Source: Actinomadura madurae (GTDB lineage Bacteria; Actinomycetota; Actinomycetes; Streptosporangiales; Streptosporangiaceae). Taken from it: 64,000 nt of DNA. Where the stretch lies: the NCBI RefSeq assembly GCF_900115095.1, contig NZ_FOVH01000001.1, forward strand, positions 1,020,000 to 1,083,999. Direction: 5' to 3'. Under the pieces are notes generated by a model. It was not told where the DNA came from and did no database searches. It saw only the letters and a program-made list of their open reading frames with translations. The number at the start of each line of letters is the position of its first letter. Position 1 is the stretch's first letter. A program made the position numbers and the translations under genes. Below, one piece after another: positions 50,371 through 59,604 of the stretch.

Positions 50371-52469
50371 CGCAGCTCCGACAGGAGCTCGGCCGCCTGC
50401 TCGGCCTCGGGCGCGTCGGTCAGCCGCACGCACCGCCCGCCGTCCGGGCCGAACGCGTCCACGATCTGCCGCACGGGCGAGGAGCCGCACGCCGCCGGGC
50501 CGGTCAGCACGACCGTCAGGCGCAGTCCCGGGTGCCGGTCGCGGAACTGGCCCGACAGCCATTCCGCGCGGGAGCCGATGCCGGGGTTGGTCGCGGGGGA
50601 CTGCCCGTCGGTGACGAGGATGAGGTTCTGCCTGCCCGACCCGACGTCGGCCGCCGCGATCGCGTCGCTGAGCGGCTGGTCGGCGCCGCCGGACGCGACC
50701 GCCTGCAGCCGGCTCGCCACCTCGTTCTTCTGGTCCGGCGACGCCGTGTCCGGGGGAACGTTCCCGAACGTCTCCCGCCTGCCGGCCGGCGCCGTCGACG
50801 ACGACACCTGCAGGCCCACGCGGTCGTTGCTCTGCAACTGCGTCACCAGGCTGCGCAGGAACGACGTCCCGCGGGCGAGGCGCGAGCCGTCGCGGCCCTG
50901 GGTCGCGCCGCCCATCGACCCGGACACGTCCAGCATCAGCGACACCGGGATCCTCGGGCGGGCGGCGCCGATGCGGTCGAGCGTCCGCTGGACGCCCTCC
51001 GCCGGTTGCAGCCCCACGACGGGCGGCATCACCCGGTTGCCGACCACGCTCTGGAGCCGCGACAGGTAGTGGTGCCCGGCGTCGCCCTCGTTCGCGGGCG
51101 GGATCACGCCGCGCTCGTCCCGGAAGCCCTGCGCCGTCAAGGGGTTGCGTTGGAGCCAGCGGCGGAACCCGGCGACCGCGGCGTCCCGCTCACGCGTGTC
51201 CTGGCCGCGCCAGCGGACCTGGACGAACGGATAGTCGAGCGTCGGCAGGTCGGTCGCGTAGTACGGGTGCAGCCGCCACGCCGCGTACGCGTCCGCGTCG
51301 ACGGCGCCGCAGCGGTCGCCGAGCGGGCGGCCCATGTCGTAGTCGTGCAGCACCTGCTCGGGGACGGCGACGGCGATGTCGTCCGGCGGCTCGGACGCCT
51401 GCGCGGCGGCCTGCTGGCGGAACCGGCACAGCAGCGACACCGCGTCCGGCGCCACGAGGTCGGCGGGCTCGGCGAACCGCTCGTCCTCCCGGTCGTCGCC
51501 GTCCGGCGTCGCGTCGTACAGCGCGGGGGTGACCGCGAGTGCCGCCGCCGACGTCTCGGGGATGGGGCGGGCGATCGCGCGCAGCTTCACCCCGGCGTCC
51601 GCGAACCGCCGCAGCAGCGCCGCCGTGTCCGTCGCGATGGGCGCCGCGATCGGGTCGGCGACGGACTCGTGGGCCTTGGTGAACAGCGCCAGCACGAGCG
51701 GCGACGTCCCGAGCGTCCCGCGCGGGCGGAAGACGGGATCCCCCTTCGCCGCGCCCGCCTGCGCCGCCCCCGCTTCCGCCGCCCCGGCTTGGCCCGCGCC
51801 CTTCGGGACGAAGTCGTACTCGGCCGTCGACGACGGGACCCAGATGTCGGGCTGCGGGCCGAAGAGCTGCTGGGCGTCGCTGTGCCGCTCGTCGGCGGGC
51901 TCGCTGCGCCGCCACAGCAGCCGGAACCCGTCGTACAGCGGGACCGGCCCCGTCTCGGGGACCACGGTGACGCTGTACTTGCGGCAGCCGCGGTCGTCCC
52001 GGCCGTCGTTGGCGAACTCGGCGGCCGCGGCGCGCAGCGGCGTGAGCGTCTCCGGGGCGGTCAGCACCCGCAGTTCGAGCGGCTGCCCGCACGCGCCCGT
52101 CCGCTCACCCACCCGGTGGACGCCGACGCCGGCGAGCAGGACCAGCGCCATCGCCGCGGCCCCGGCGACCCCCCACGCCAGCGCCGCGCCGCCCCACTTC
52201 AGCGTCTTCGACACACGCTCCATGACGGCGTGCGCGTGGTCGGGGTAGAAGGCGAACAGGCCCGCCGTCACCGCCGCGATGACCAGCAGCGAGATCGCCG
52301 CGTTGAGCCAGAACGCGCCGTGGACGAGCGTCACTCCGAGGCTGATGACCACGGTGGAGACCAGGTCGAGGACCAGCACCTGGAGCAGCCGGCGGAGCCA
52401 GCCCGGTAAGCCGTCCCGGCGTGCCGGAGGCCGTGACCGGTCGCCGTCGCCGTGCGGTCCCGTCATCAC
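50367..52469 (-). CDS. Membrane protein with solute-binding-like and von Willebrand A domains
   Basis: The 700-residue protein has three hydrophobic segments in its first ~120 residues, then a solute-binding-like domain (residues ~130-450: ELRVLTAPETLTPLRAAAAEFA, PDIWVPSSTAEYDFV, FRRWLQRNPLTAQGFRDERG) and a C-terminal vWA domain. The MIDAS is complete: DVSGSMGG (~500), a conserved Thr region near DTASPDQ and LVTDGQSP. A short Ala/Gly repeat (GAAEAGAAQAGAA) lies in the linker. vWA domains bind protein partners through a metal. GTG 52469 or ATG 52466 starts the protein. Its partner is the coupled solute-binding protein. Confidence 0.85.
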   Translation of the reverse strand: MMTGPHGDGDRSRPPARRDGLPGWLRRLLQVLVLDLVSTVVISLGVTLVHGAFWLNAAISLLVIAAVTAGLFAFYPDHAHAVMERVSKTLKWGGAALAWGVAGAAAMALVLLAGVGVHRVGERTGACGQPLELRVLTAPETLTPLRAAAAEFANDGRDDRGCRKYSVTVVPETGPVPLYDGFRLLWRRSEPADERHSDAQQLFGPQPDIWVPSSTAEYDFVPKGAGQAGAAEAGAAQAGAAKGDPVFRPRGTLGTSPLVLALFTKAHESVADPIAAPIATDTAALLRRFADAGVKLRAIARPIPETSAAALAVTPALYDATPDGDDREDERFAEPADLVAPDAVSLLCRFRQQAAAQASEPPDDIAVAVPEQVLHDYDMGRPLGDRCGAVDADAYAAWRLHPYYATDLPTLDYPFVQVRWRGQDTRERDAAVAGFRRWLQRNPLTAQGFRDERGVIPPANEGDAGHHYLSRLQSVVGNRVMPPVVGLQPAEGVQRTLDRIGAARPRIPVSLMLDVSGSMGGATQGRDGSRLARGTSFLRSLVTQLQSNDRVGLQVSSSTAPAGRRETFGNVPPDTASPDQKNEVASRLQAVASGGADQPLSDAIAAADVGSGRQNLILVTDGQSPATNPGIGSRAEWLSGQFRDRHPGLRLTVVLTGPAACGSSPVRQIVDAFGPDGGRCVRLTDAPEAEQAAELLSELR

Positions 52470-52655
52470 GCCCCATCGCCGCGTAGGTCTCGTTTCTTCG
52501 GCCCCCCGGCACTTGAGATCACATGATACGTAGCCGCACGGTCGCGGTCAGCGGCTTCGCCGACCGAGACGGGCGATCCGCCGCCCGGCGGGCACGGGGC
52601 CCGCCCTCTTGACGGGCCGCCAGCAACATAGGTCAGATGGACGCGGGTCACCCCA

Positions 52656-52690
52656 TGGATCGGACAAAGGGCCGCCTGGACCGGACAAAA
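52656..52690 (+). promoter_or_regulatory. Direct repeat before the second acyl-CoA synthetase gene
   Basis: TGGATCGGACAAA (52656) and TGGACCGGACAAA (52677) repeat at 21 bases, about two helical turns, and the second abuts the ribosome site (AGGAGAG) of the gene. It is a possible operator. Confidence 0.4.
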
Positions 52691-52700
52691 GGAGAGCCTC

Positions 52701-54248
52701 ATGGGCGTTGAGGGCGTCGGCTTCTACGAGATCGCGCGCAACCACCCCGATCGTGCCGCCGTGCTGGCTCCGGGCGTGCCGATGACCTACGGCGAGCTGC
52801 ACGCCGAGGTGAACCGGCTCTCCAACGCGCTGGACGGCCTCGGCCTGCGACCCGGCGACGCCCTGGCGACCGTCCTCGGCAACCGGCCCGAGTTCCTCAC
52901 CGTCCTGCTCGCCGCCACGCAGTCGGGGCTCTACCTCGTCCCGGCGAGCCGCCACCTGACCGCGCCCGAGATCGGCTACATCCTGGCCGACAGCGGCGCC
53001 AAGGCCGTCATCACCGAGAGCGCGCTCGCCGGCGCGGTCTCGGGCGCCGCCGAGGAGGCGGGCATTCCGGCCGGCGGGCGCCTCAGCGTCGACCCCGCCG
53101 AGGGGTTCCGCTCGACGGCCTCGCTGTGCGCCTCGGCCGGCGCCGGCCCGCCCGCCGAACGGCGAATGGGTTCGATCATGCTCTACACGTCCGGGACGAC
53201 GGGACGCCCGAAGGGCGTCCGGCGGCCGCTGCTCGACATCCCGCCCGAGATGCTCATCGAGGTCATGCGGCAGACGCTGATGCGCCATCTGGGCCTCGGA
53301 CCCGGCGACGAGGTCCACCTCGCCATCGGGCCCCTCTACCACTCCGCGCCGTGCGTCCACGCGATGATGGCGCTGAACCTCGGGCACGCCGTCGTCGTCG
53401 CCCCGCAGTTCCGTCCCGAGCACACCCTGGAGCTGATCCAGCGGCACGGCGTCACCAACACCTTCATGGTGCCGACGATGTTCCACCGGATGCTGGCCCT
53501 GCCGGACGACGTCCGCGCCCGCTACGACGTGTCGTCGCTGCGGCAGGTGTTCCACAGCGCCGCGCCGGTCCCCGTGGAGACCAAGCAGCGGATGATGGAC
53601 TGGTGGGGGCCCGTCCTCTACGAGTACTACGGCTCCACCGAGAGCGGCCCCGTCGTCGTCGCGAGGCCGCACGACTGGCTCGCCCGCCCCGGGACGGTCG
53701 GATGCCCGGTCGACGGCGTCCAGATCAAGATCCTCGACCCGGAGGGCGCCGAGCTGCCGCCGGGGGAGACCGGGCTGATCTACGCGACCGGCCAGCCCGG
53801 GTTCGAGTACCACGGCGACCCGGACAAGACCGCCTCCAGCATGCGGGGCGAGTACTACACCCCCGGCGACCTCGGCCACCTCGACGAGGACGGCTGGCTC
53901 TACATGAGCGACCGCCGCACCGACCTGATCATCTCCGGCGGGGTGAACATCTACCCGGCCGAGATCGAGTCGGCCCTGCTGCAGCATCCGGCGGTCGGCG
54001 ACGTCGTCGTCATCGGCGTCCCGGACGAGGACTGGGGGCAGAGCGCCGTCGCGCTCGTCGAACCGGCCGAGGACGCCGAGCCCGGTGACGCCCTCGCCGC
54101 CGAACTCCTCGCGCACTGCGGGCCGCGCCTGTCGAAACTCAAGCACCCGCGGCGCGTGGAGTTCCGCGAGACGCTGCCGCGCACCCCGTCCGGCAAACTC
54201 AGCCGCCGCCGCGTTCGGGAGGACTACCTGCGGGAACACGCCGGCTGA
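52701..54248 (+). CDS. Acyl-CoA synthetase (AMP-binding)
   Basis: The 515-residue ANL enzyme has LYTSGTTGRPKGVRRPL (A3), LYEYYGSTESGP (A5), YTPGDLGHLDEDGWLYMSDRR (A7/A8), ISGGVNIYPAEIESAL and the catalytic Lys in PRTPSGKLSRRRVRED. It is a paralogue of the 19227-20753 enzyme, sharing DDVRARYDVSSLR-type and DWWGP segments. The substrate is unknown. ATG 52701 follows AAAAGGAGAGCCTC. Confidence 0.9.
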   Translation: MGVEGVGFYEIARNHPDRAAVLAPGVPMTYGELHAEVNRLSNALDGLGLRPGDALATVLGNRPEFLTVLLAATQSGLYLVPASRHLTAPEIGYILADSGAKAVITESALAGAVSGAAEEAGIPAGGRLSVDPAEGFRSTASLCASAGAGPPAERRMGSIMLYTSGTTGRPKGVRRPLLDIPPEMLIEVMRQTLMRHLGLGPGDEVHLAIGPLYHSAPCVHAMMALNLGHAVVVAPQFRPEHTLELIQRHGVTNTFMVPTMFHRMLALPDDVRARYDVSSLRQVFHSAAPVPVETKQRMMDWWGPVLYEYYGSTESGPVVVARPHDWLARPGTVGCPVDGVQIKILDPEGAELPPGETGLIYATGQPGFEYHGDPDKTASSMRGEYYTPGDLGHLDEDGWLYMSDRRTDLIISGGVNIYPAEIESALLQHPAVGDVVVIGVPDEDWGQSAVALVEPAEDAEPGDALAAELLAHCGPRLSKLKHPRRVEFRETLPRTPSGKLSRRRVREDYLREHAG

Positions 54249-54325
54249 GCCCTGCGGGGCGAACGGGCCGCAAGTCGTTGCCGGAAACGTCGAACGCCTC
54301 CCGGTGTTCGTGCGTACCACGGCAC

Positions 54326-55732
54326 ATGGAAGACCAGAAGGTCGCCCCGATCGACAACGTCGCCCCGACCCCCGCCGCCACGACGCAGACCGACCTTCCC
54401 GTCATCACCGACCCGGCCGCCTACGCCGAGGGCGACCCCGCGCCCTCCGGCGGCCAGGTCGAGGGAGTGGACGCGGCGCGGGCGTCCGCCGACGCCGCGG
54501 CGCTGCTCCAGGCCGCGTCGGACGCCGCCCGCTCGCCCGCGCGGCGGGCCGACCCGCCGGCCGACCCGACCACCCGGGCCGGCGCGGGGCAGCCGCCGGC
54601 CGCCGAAGACGACCGCGCCGGGATCGCACGCCTCGGTGACCCGGTCGCGGTCTGGCCGTGCGCCGGCTGCGGACGGCCCGTGCCGCAGCCGGTGCGCGGC
54701 GCCCGCACCGTCCGCTACTGCCAGGACGGGGACGGCGCGTGCGAGAAGGCCGCGCTGGCGAGCCGCGAACGCGGCCTGGAGTCTCCCGGCCTCACCGGCC
54801 AGGTCGCCTGGACGTGGGAGATGGTCGACCGGCTGGAGGGCCTCGCCGACCGGCTCGCCGGGTCGCTGATGTCCGAGCTGAGCGTCGCCGGCGTCGAGCG
54901 GCGGCTCGCCGACGTCCGCGCCGAGGCCGCCGGGCAGGTCGCGATCGCGCAGCGGGAGCGCGACGAGTCCCACCAGCAGGCCCAGCTGGCGTGGCGGGAG
55001 ACCGCCACCGCGCGGGCCCGGGCGGAGGCCGCCGAGCAGGAGGCCGCGTCCGCGCGCGCGGAGGCCAAGCGCCTCGCCGCCGAACTGGACGCCGCGCGGC
55101 AGGAGCGCCAGGAGGCCAAGGACGGCGCCGACGGCGACCGCGCGGCCCGCCTCGCCGCCGAGCGCGAACGCGACCGGATGGCCTCCCGGGAGGGCGAGCT
55201 GCTCGCCTCCCTGGAGAGCGCCCGCGCGGAGCTGGTCGCGCTGCACGGGCGGCTGTCGGAGGCCGAGACCCTCGTCGAGGGGCAGCGCGTCGAGGCCGAC
55301 GCCGCCACCCGCGCCGCCGAGGACCTGCGCTCGGCCGTCCGGGACGCCGAGGCCAAGCGGGGGCAGGCCGTCGCCGACCGGGACCAGATCCAGGCGCGGG
55401 CCCGCGAGCTCGAACAGCACACCTGGCAGCTCACCCGCACCGCCGACGAGCTGCGCGCCGCGGTCCGGGCGCTGACCGCCGAACGCGACGCCGCCCGCGC
55501 CGAGGCCGACCGCGCCCGCCGCCGCGTCGACGCGCTCACCGCGACGGCCGACGGGCGCCCCGAGCCCGGCCCGCGCCCGCCCGTCGACCGGGAGCCGCCG
55601 ACCGGGCTGCACGCCCTGCCGCCGATGAACGGGTCCCTGCTGGACATCGGGGGCGACCCGCTCGCCACCGACCCGCTCCGCCACAACGGCCACAACGGAT
55701 ACAGCGGACATCGCCTTCCCTATGCCGGCTGA
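54326..55732 (+). CDS. Coiled-coil protein with N-terminal cysteine cluster
   Basis: I do not recognise this 468-residue protein as a named family. Residues 1-105 are disordered and Ala/Pro-rich. A CAGCGRPVPQ...VRYCQDGDGACEKAA motif at ~112-140 could bind zinc. A conserved-looking WTWEMVDRLEGLADRLAGSL helix follows, then a ~280-residue coiled coil (repeated AExEREx heptads) and a polar tail with HNGHNGYSGH. The build resembles KfrA-like or chromosome-segregation-type coiled-coil proteins. ATG 54326 lies 78 bases after the synthetase stop. A very strong terminator follows. Confidence 0.75.
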   Translation: MEDQKVAPIDNVAPTPAATTQTDLPVITDPAAYAEGDPAPSGGQVEGVDAARASADAAALLQAASDAARSPARRADPPADPTTRAGAGQPPAAEDDRAGIARLGDPVAVWPCAGCGRPVPQPVRGARTVRYCQDGDGACEKAALASRERGLESPGLTGQVAWTWEMVDRLEGLADRLAGSLMSELSVAGVERRLADVRAEAAGQVAIAQRERDESHQQAQLAWRETATARARAEAAEQEAASARAEAKRLAAELDAARQERQEAKDGADGDRAARLAAERERDRMASREGELLASLESARAELVALHGRLSEAETLVEGQRVEADAATRAAEDLRSAVRDAEAKRGQAVADRDQIQARARELEQHTWQLTRTADELRAAVRALTAERDAARAEADRARRRVDALTATADGRPEPGPRPPVDREPPTGLHALPPMNGSLLDIGGDPLATDPLRHNGHNGYSGHRLPYAG

Positions 55733-55799
55733 CGGTCACGCCGGTCGGAGGACGCACATGTAGGAGGTGAGGCCAACCCCACACTGCACTGGCCCTGAG

Positions 55800-55839
55800 A
55801 CCGGCCGCCGTACCGCACCGGGGTGGTACGGCGGCCGGT
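55800..55839. terminator. Perfect 15-bp terminator hairpin between coiled-coil and cobalamin operons
   Basis: ACCGGCCGCCGTACC (55800-55814) pairs perfectly with 55825-55839 around a ten-base loop. It lies between convergent stop codons and can end both transcripts. Confidence 0.85.
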
Positions 55840-55848
55840 GCCGGTCCT

Positions 55849-56541
55849 CTAGTCCTCGCCCGCCAGGAGCCGGGCGTAGTCGAGGGCCCCGGCGCGCACG
55901 GCGGCGTGCACGGCGCGGGCGATCCTCGCCCCCCACGTCGAGCGCGGCCCCGCGAAGATCTCCTCCTGCCCGCCGGTCGTGACCACGACGCAGATCGCGT
56001 CGGACGCCGTTCCCGTGCACGGGAACCCCGCTTCGAGCAGTGCCTGCGTCTTGGCCTCCGTGGCGGTGACGACCGCGTTCACCAGCGCCGCGTCGCTCAT
56101 CGGCACGGGCACGCCGACCACGATGTTGACGGTCCCGGGGGCGGGGGCGGGCTCGGACGCGCCGTCCGTCGCGAGCGGCGCCAGCTCGGGATCGGCCGTC
56201 CCGGCGGGCGCGGCGGCCCAGGTCGGGACGCGCAGCCCGACCGTCGCCGACACGCTCACCCCCTCGTCGTCGCGCCGCACGGTGCGCGCCACCGGCGCCG
56301 CCGTGAGCATCCCGGCGCCCCGGCCGTCCAGCCCCTGCGACGCCGCCAGCTCGGCCAGGTGCGCGACGGGATCCGTCCGCGCGTAGGCGCCCGGCACCTG
56401 CGCGTTCAGCACCCAGCGGGCCGGGCCGATGCCGCCGCCGAGCATCGCCGAGGAGATCATCCGGTGCCCGGGGCCCGGCCGCCACACGGTCATGGCGAGC
56501 CGCGCGCCGTCCTCCTCGCGCCACACCGTCTCGATGTTCAC
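55849..56541 (-). CDS. cbiZ: Adenosylcobinamide amidohydrolase
   Basis: The 230-residue protein has the CbiZ pattern: GGGIGPARWVLNAQVPGAYARTDPVAHLAELAASQGLDGRGAGMLTAAPV and ATVGLRVPTWAA, with GTVNIVVGVPVPMSDAALVNAVVTATEAKTQALLEAG and GTASDAICVV. CbiZ cleaves the aminopropanol side chain of adenosylcobinamide to adenosylcobyric acid, letting imported cobinamide or pseudo-B12 re-enter synthesis. GTG 56541 overlaps the ATPase stop (GTGA). It is last in the riboswitch operon. Confidence 0.92.
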   Translation of the reverse strand: MNIETVWREEDGARLAMTVWRPGPGHRMISSAMLGGGIGPARWVLNAQVPGAYARTDPVAHLAELAASQGLDGRGAGMLTAAPVARTVRRDDEGVSVSATVGLRVPTWAAAPAGTADPELAPLATDGASEPAPAPGTVNIVVGVPVPMSDAALVNAVVTATEAKTQALLEAGFPCTGTASDAICVVVTTGGQEEIFAGPRSTWGARIARAVHAAVRAGALDYARLLAGED

Positions 56542-57308
56542 GGACGCTCCAGTGACAGGATCGGCCGGCCGCCCGGACCGGACGTGACGTGCACGCGCGC
56601 GCCGAAATGCTCCTCGACGGTCGCGCGGGTGAGGACCTGCTCGGGCCGTCCCGCCGCGGCGACCCGCCCGCCCGACAGCAGGACCAGGCCGTCGGCGTAC
56701 TGCCCCGCCAGGGTCAGGTCGTGGATCGTGGTCACGACGGTCAGCTCGTCGGACAGCCGCAGCTGGTCGATCAGCTCCAGCACCTGCTGCTGATGGCCGA
56801 TGTCCAGCGCGGTCGTCGGCTCGTCCAGCAGGAGCACCGAGGCCTGCTGGGCGAGCGCGCGGGCCAGCACCACGCGCTGCCGCTCCCCGCCCGACAGATG
56901 GTCCAGCGGGCGGGCGGAGAAGGCGGTGAGGTCCAGCCTGCCGAGCACCTCGCCGGTGATGGCCCGGTCGCGCGCGCTCTCCCGCCCGAGATGCGGGATG
57001 TAGGGGGAGCGGCCCAGCAGGGCGTAGTCGAACACCGTCATGCCGACCGGGAGGTGCGGGCTCTGCGGGGCGTAGGCGACCAGCCGGGCACGCTGCCTCG
57101 GCTTGAGCGTCTGCAGGTCCGCGCCCGCGAGGGCGATCCCGCCACGGGACGGGACGAGCCCGAGGACCGCGCGCAGCAGCGTCGACTTCCCCGCGCCGTT
57201 CGGCCCGATGACCGCCGTCCACGACCCGGCGGGGACGTCCAGCGACACCCCCTCCAGCACCGGCCGCCCGCCGAGCGCGACGTCCAGGCCCCGCACCGCG
57301 ACCGTCAC
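56538..57308 (-). CDS. btuD: Corrinoid ABC transporter ATP-binding protein
   Basis: The 256-residue ATPase has Walker A GPNGAGKST (~34), a Q loop in AYAPQSPHLP, signature LSGGERQRVVLARALAQ, Walker B VLLLDEPTTALD and the His in TIHDLTLAGQYAD, as in FecE/BtuD-type ATPases. It powers import by the BtuC-like permease. GTG 57308 overlaps the permease stop by four bases (GTGA). Confidence 0.92.
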   Translation of the reverse strand: MTVAVRGLDVALGGRPVLEGVSLDVPAGSWTAVIGPNGAGKSTLLRAVLGLVPSRGGIALAGADLQTLKPRQRARLVAYAPQSPHLPVGMTVFDYALLGRSPYIPHLGRESARDRAITGEVLGRLDLTAFSARPLDHLSGGERQRVVLARALAQQASVLLLDEPTTALDIGHQQQVLELIDQLRLSDELTVVTTIHDLTLAGQYADGLVLLSGGRVAAAGRPEQVLTRATVEEHFGARVHVTSGPGGRPILSLERP

Positions 57309-58591
57309 GTGTCCACCTGCCTGCGGGACGCGCGCAGCACCACGACGAAGAACGGCCCGCCGACGAACGCCGTCACGACGCCCAGCGGCAGCTCCCCCGG
57401 CTTGATCACCGTCCGCGCCACCAGGTCCGCCGCCTCCAGGAACGCCGCCCCGCCGAGCAGCGACAGCGGCAGCACGATCCGGTACGAGCCGCCCGCCAGC
57501 CGCCGCACGATGTGCGGGACGACGATGCCGACGAACGCGATCAGCCCGCTCACCGCGACCGCGGACGCCGTCGCCAGCGACGCCGCCACCAGCACCGTCA
57601 GCCGCACCCGCGCCGCCGACAGCCCGAGCGACGCCGCCTCCTCGTCCCCGACGCTCAGCACGTCCAGCAGCCGGCCGTGCGCGAGCAGCACGACCGTCGA
57701 CACCAGCGCGTACGGGGCCACGAGCCCGAGCTGGTGCCAGTCGGCCGTCCCGACGCCGCCGAGGATCCACGAGAAGATCCGCTGCAGCTCCTGGGCCTTC
57801 ATCTGCTGGACGAACGTCTGCACCGCCGCCAGGAAGGACGACACCGCCACCCCCGCCAGCACCAGCGTGGCCGCCCCGTTCCCGCGCCCCGCCGCGACGC
57901 TGCCGAGCGTGTACGCCAGGAACACCCCGCCCATGGCGCCGGCGAACGCGGCCAGCGGCACCCCGTACCCGGGGTCGCCCGGCACCAGCACGATCACCAG
58001 CGTCGCGCCGACCCCCGCGCCGGCCGCCGCGCCGAGCAGGTACGGGTCGGCGAGCGGGTTGCGGAACACCCCCTGGTACCCGGCGCCCGCCACCGCCAGC
58101 ATCCCGCCGGCCAGCGCCGCCATCAGCGCCCGCGGCACGCGCAGCTGGAACAGCACGTTCTCGTCGATCACCCCGAAACCCGAGTCGACGTGCACGAACG
58201 GAATCTTGTCGGCGAGGGCCTTCAGCACCCCCGCCACCGGCAGCCCGGCCGCCCCGACCAGCACCCCGGCCAGCAGCGCCGCCACCAGCAGCCCGACCGC
58301 CACCGCAAGTGGCAACGGCCGCAACCTGGCCTGCTGCCGCGCCTCCCTCCGCCCGCGCCGCGCCTTCCACCCGCGCCACCCGATCACACCGGCCCCGGCG
58401 TCCGAAAGATCCCCCTGCTGAGAGGGCGCCCCGGTCTCGGCCTCGACGGTCTCGTCGTTTGGAGCGTTCTTCGTGTGCACGCGGGGCTCGGACGTCCCGG
58501 CCTCGTCGGTCGGGGCGTCCGGGCCCGGCCCGCGTCGCGCAGACGTCTTGGTCTGGTCGTCAGGGGCGTCTCCGGAGCGGGCCTTGCTCAC
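57305..58591 (-). CDS. btuC: Corrinoid ABC transporter permease (FecCD/BtuC family)
   Basis: The permease has ~9-10 membrane segments and FecCD motifs: RVPRALMAALAGGMLAVAGAGYQGVFRNPLADPYLLGAAAGAGVGA, LAGVAVSSFLAAV, WILGGVGTADW and GLIAFVGIVVPHIVRRLAGG. From GTG 58591 it is 428 residues, about 90 longer than usual. The extra N terminus is an acidic, polar tail with no ribosome site before it, so a later start (for example the Val-Ile-Gly-Trp region near residue 68) may be the true one. It lies 16 bases after btuF. Confidence 0.9.
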   Translation of the reverse strand: MSKARSGDAPDDQTKTSARRGPGPDAPTDEAGTSEPRVHTKNAPNDETVEAETGAPSQQGDLSDAGAGVIGWRGWKARRGRREARQQARLRPLPLAVAVGLLVAALLAGVLVGAAGLPVAGVLKALADKIPFVHVDSGFGVIDENVLFQLRVPRALMAALAGGMLAVAGAGYQGVFRNPLADPYLLGAAAGAGVGATLVIVLVPGDPGYGVPLAAFAGAMGGVFLAYTLGSVAAGRGNGAATLVLAGVAVSSFLAAVQTFVQQMKAQELQRIFSWILGGVGTADWHQLGLVAPYALVSTVVLLAHGRLLDVLSVGDEEAASLGLSAARVRLTVLVAASLATASAVAVSGLIAFVGIVVPHIVRRLAGGSYRIVLPLSLLGGAAFLEAADLVARTVIKPGELPLGVVTAFVGGPFFVVVLRASRRQVDT

Positions 58592-58607
58592 GGGCGGGCG
58601 TTCCCGG

Positions 58608-59531
58608 TCACTGGACCTTCTGGGCGGCGTCGCCGATCGCCTTCACGAACTCGGGCAGGCGGGGACCCCAGCGGGAGGCGATGTCGTCGTCGAGCTCGAC
58701 CACGCCCTCGCCCTTGACGGCCTCCAGGTCCGACCAGCCGGGGCGCTTGGCGAGGGCGGCGGCGTTCTGCCCGCAGCACTTGGTGTCGGCCAGGAAGATC
58801 AGGTCCGGGTCCTGCTTGAGCAGGTACTCGCGGGACAGCTGCGGGTACCCGCCGGACGCCTTGCCCGCCTTGTCGGCGATGTTCTGCAGGCCGAACAGCC
58901 CGTACACCTGGCCCACGAACGTCTGGGACGTCACCGAGTGCAGCTGCTGGTCGAGCTCGTGGTAATAGGTGAGGCCCTTGGCCTTGGACGACGCGGCGAC
59001 CGTCCGCTGGATCGAGGCGCGCATGTCGTCGGTGACCTTCTTCGCCTCGGCGGTGTGGCCGGTGGCCTGCCCGAGGTCGGTGATCTCGTCGTAGGCGTCG
59101 TCCAGCTTCGTCGCCGCCGGCTCCAGCAGGACCGGCACCTTGACCTTCTCCAGCGCCTTGACCACGCCGTTCAGGTCGTCCGACAGGACGACGAGGTCCG
59201 GCTTGTAGGCGATGATCGCCTCGGCGTTCGGCTTGAAGCCGGACAGCTTCGTCTTGGGCGCGTTCGCCGGGTGGTTGGAGTACTCGTCCACCGCCACCAC
59301 CTGCGGCCCGGCACCGATCGCGAACAGCGTCTCGGTGTGGGTGGGGGAGAGGGAGACGATCCGCTTCGGCCTGGCCGGCACCGTCACCGCGCCGTTCCCG
59401 GCCTGGACGGTGACGGACTGCTCGGCGGACGTCGTCCCGTCCCCGGACGTCGCGTCGTCGCCGCCGCATGCGGAGGCGAACATGACGGCGCCGATCGCCA
59501 TCACCGCGCCGAGGGTGCGTACGGGTCTCAC
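58608..59531 (-). CDS. btuF: Corrinoid ABC transporter substrate-binding lipoprotein
   Basis: The 307-residue protein has a lipoprotein signal (VRTLGAVMAIGAVMFASAC, lipobox ASAC) and a class III binding fold: PKRIVSLSPTHTETLFAIGAGPQVVAVDEYS, EAIIAYKPDLVVLSDDLNG, a long linking helix and REYLLKQDPDLIFLAD. The GTG at 59531 follows GGAGG at five bases and is preferred to ATG 59543. Expression is controlled by the cobalamin riboswitch directly upstream, so the ligand is a corrinoid. Confidence 0.9.
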   Translation of the reverse strand: MRPVRTLGAVMAIGAVMFASACGGDDATSGDGTTSAEQSVTVQAGNGAVTVPARPKRIVSLSPTHTETLFAIGAGPQVVAVDEYSNHPANAPKTKLSGFKPNAEAIIAYKPDLVVLSDDLNGVVKALEKVKVPVLLEPAATKLDDAYDEITDLGQATGHTAEAKKVTDDMRASIQRTVAASSKAKGLTYYHELDQQLHSVTSQTFVGQVYGLFGLQNIADKAGKASGGYPQLSREYLLKQDPDLIFLADTKCCGQNAAALAKRPGWSDLEAVKGEGVVELDDDIASRWGPRLPEFVKAIGDAAQKVQ

Positions 59532-59604
59532 TGGAGCCTCCATGCTGCGGGAAGCCGCGGCCCGCTCAGGACGGATCGCCCTTCCACGGGGTCGATGGTC
59601 GTCG

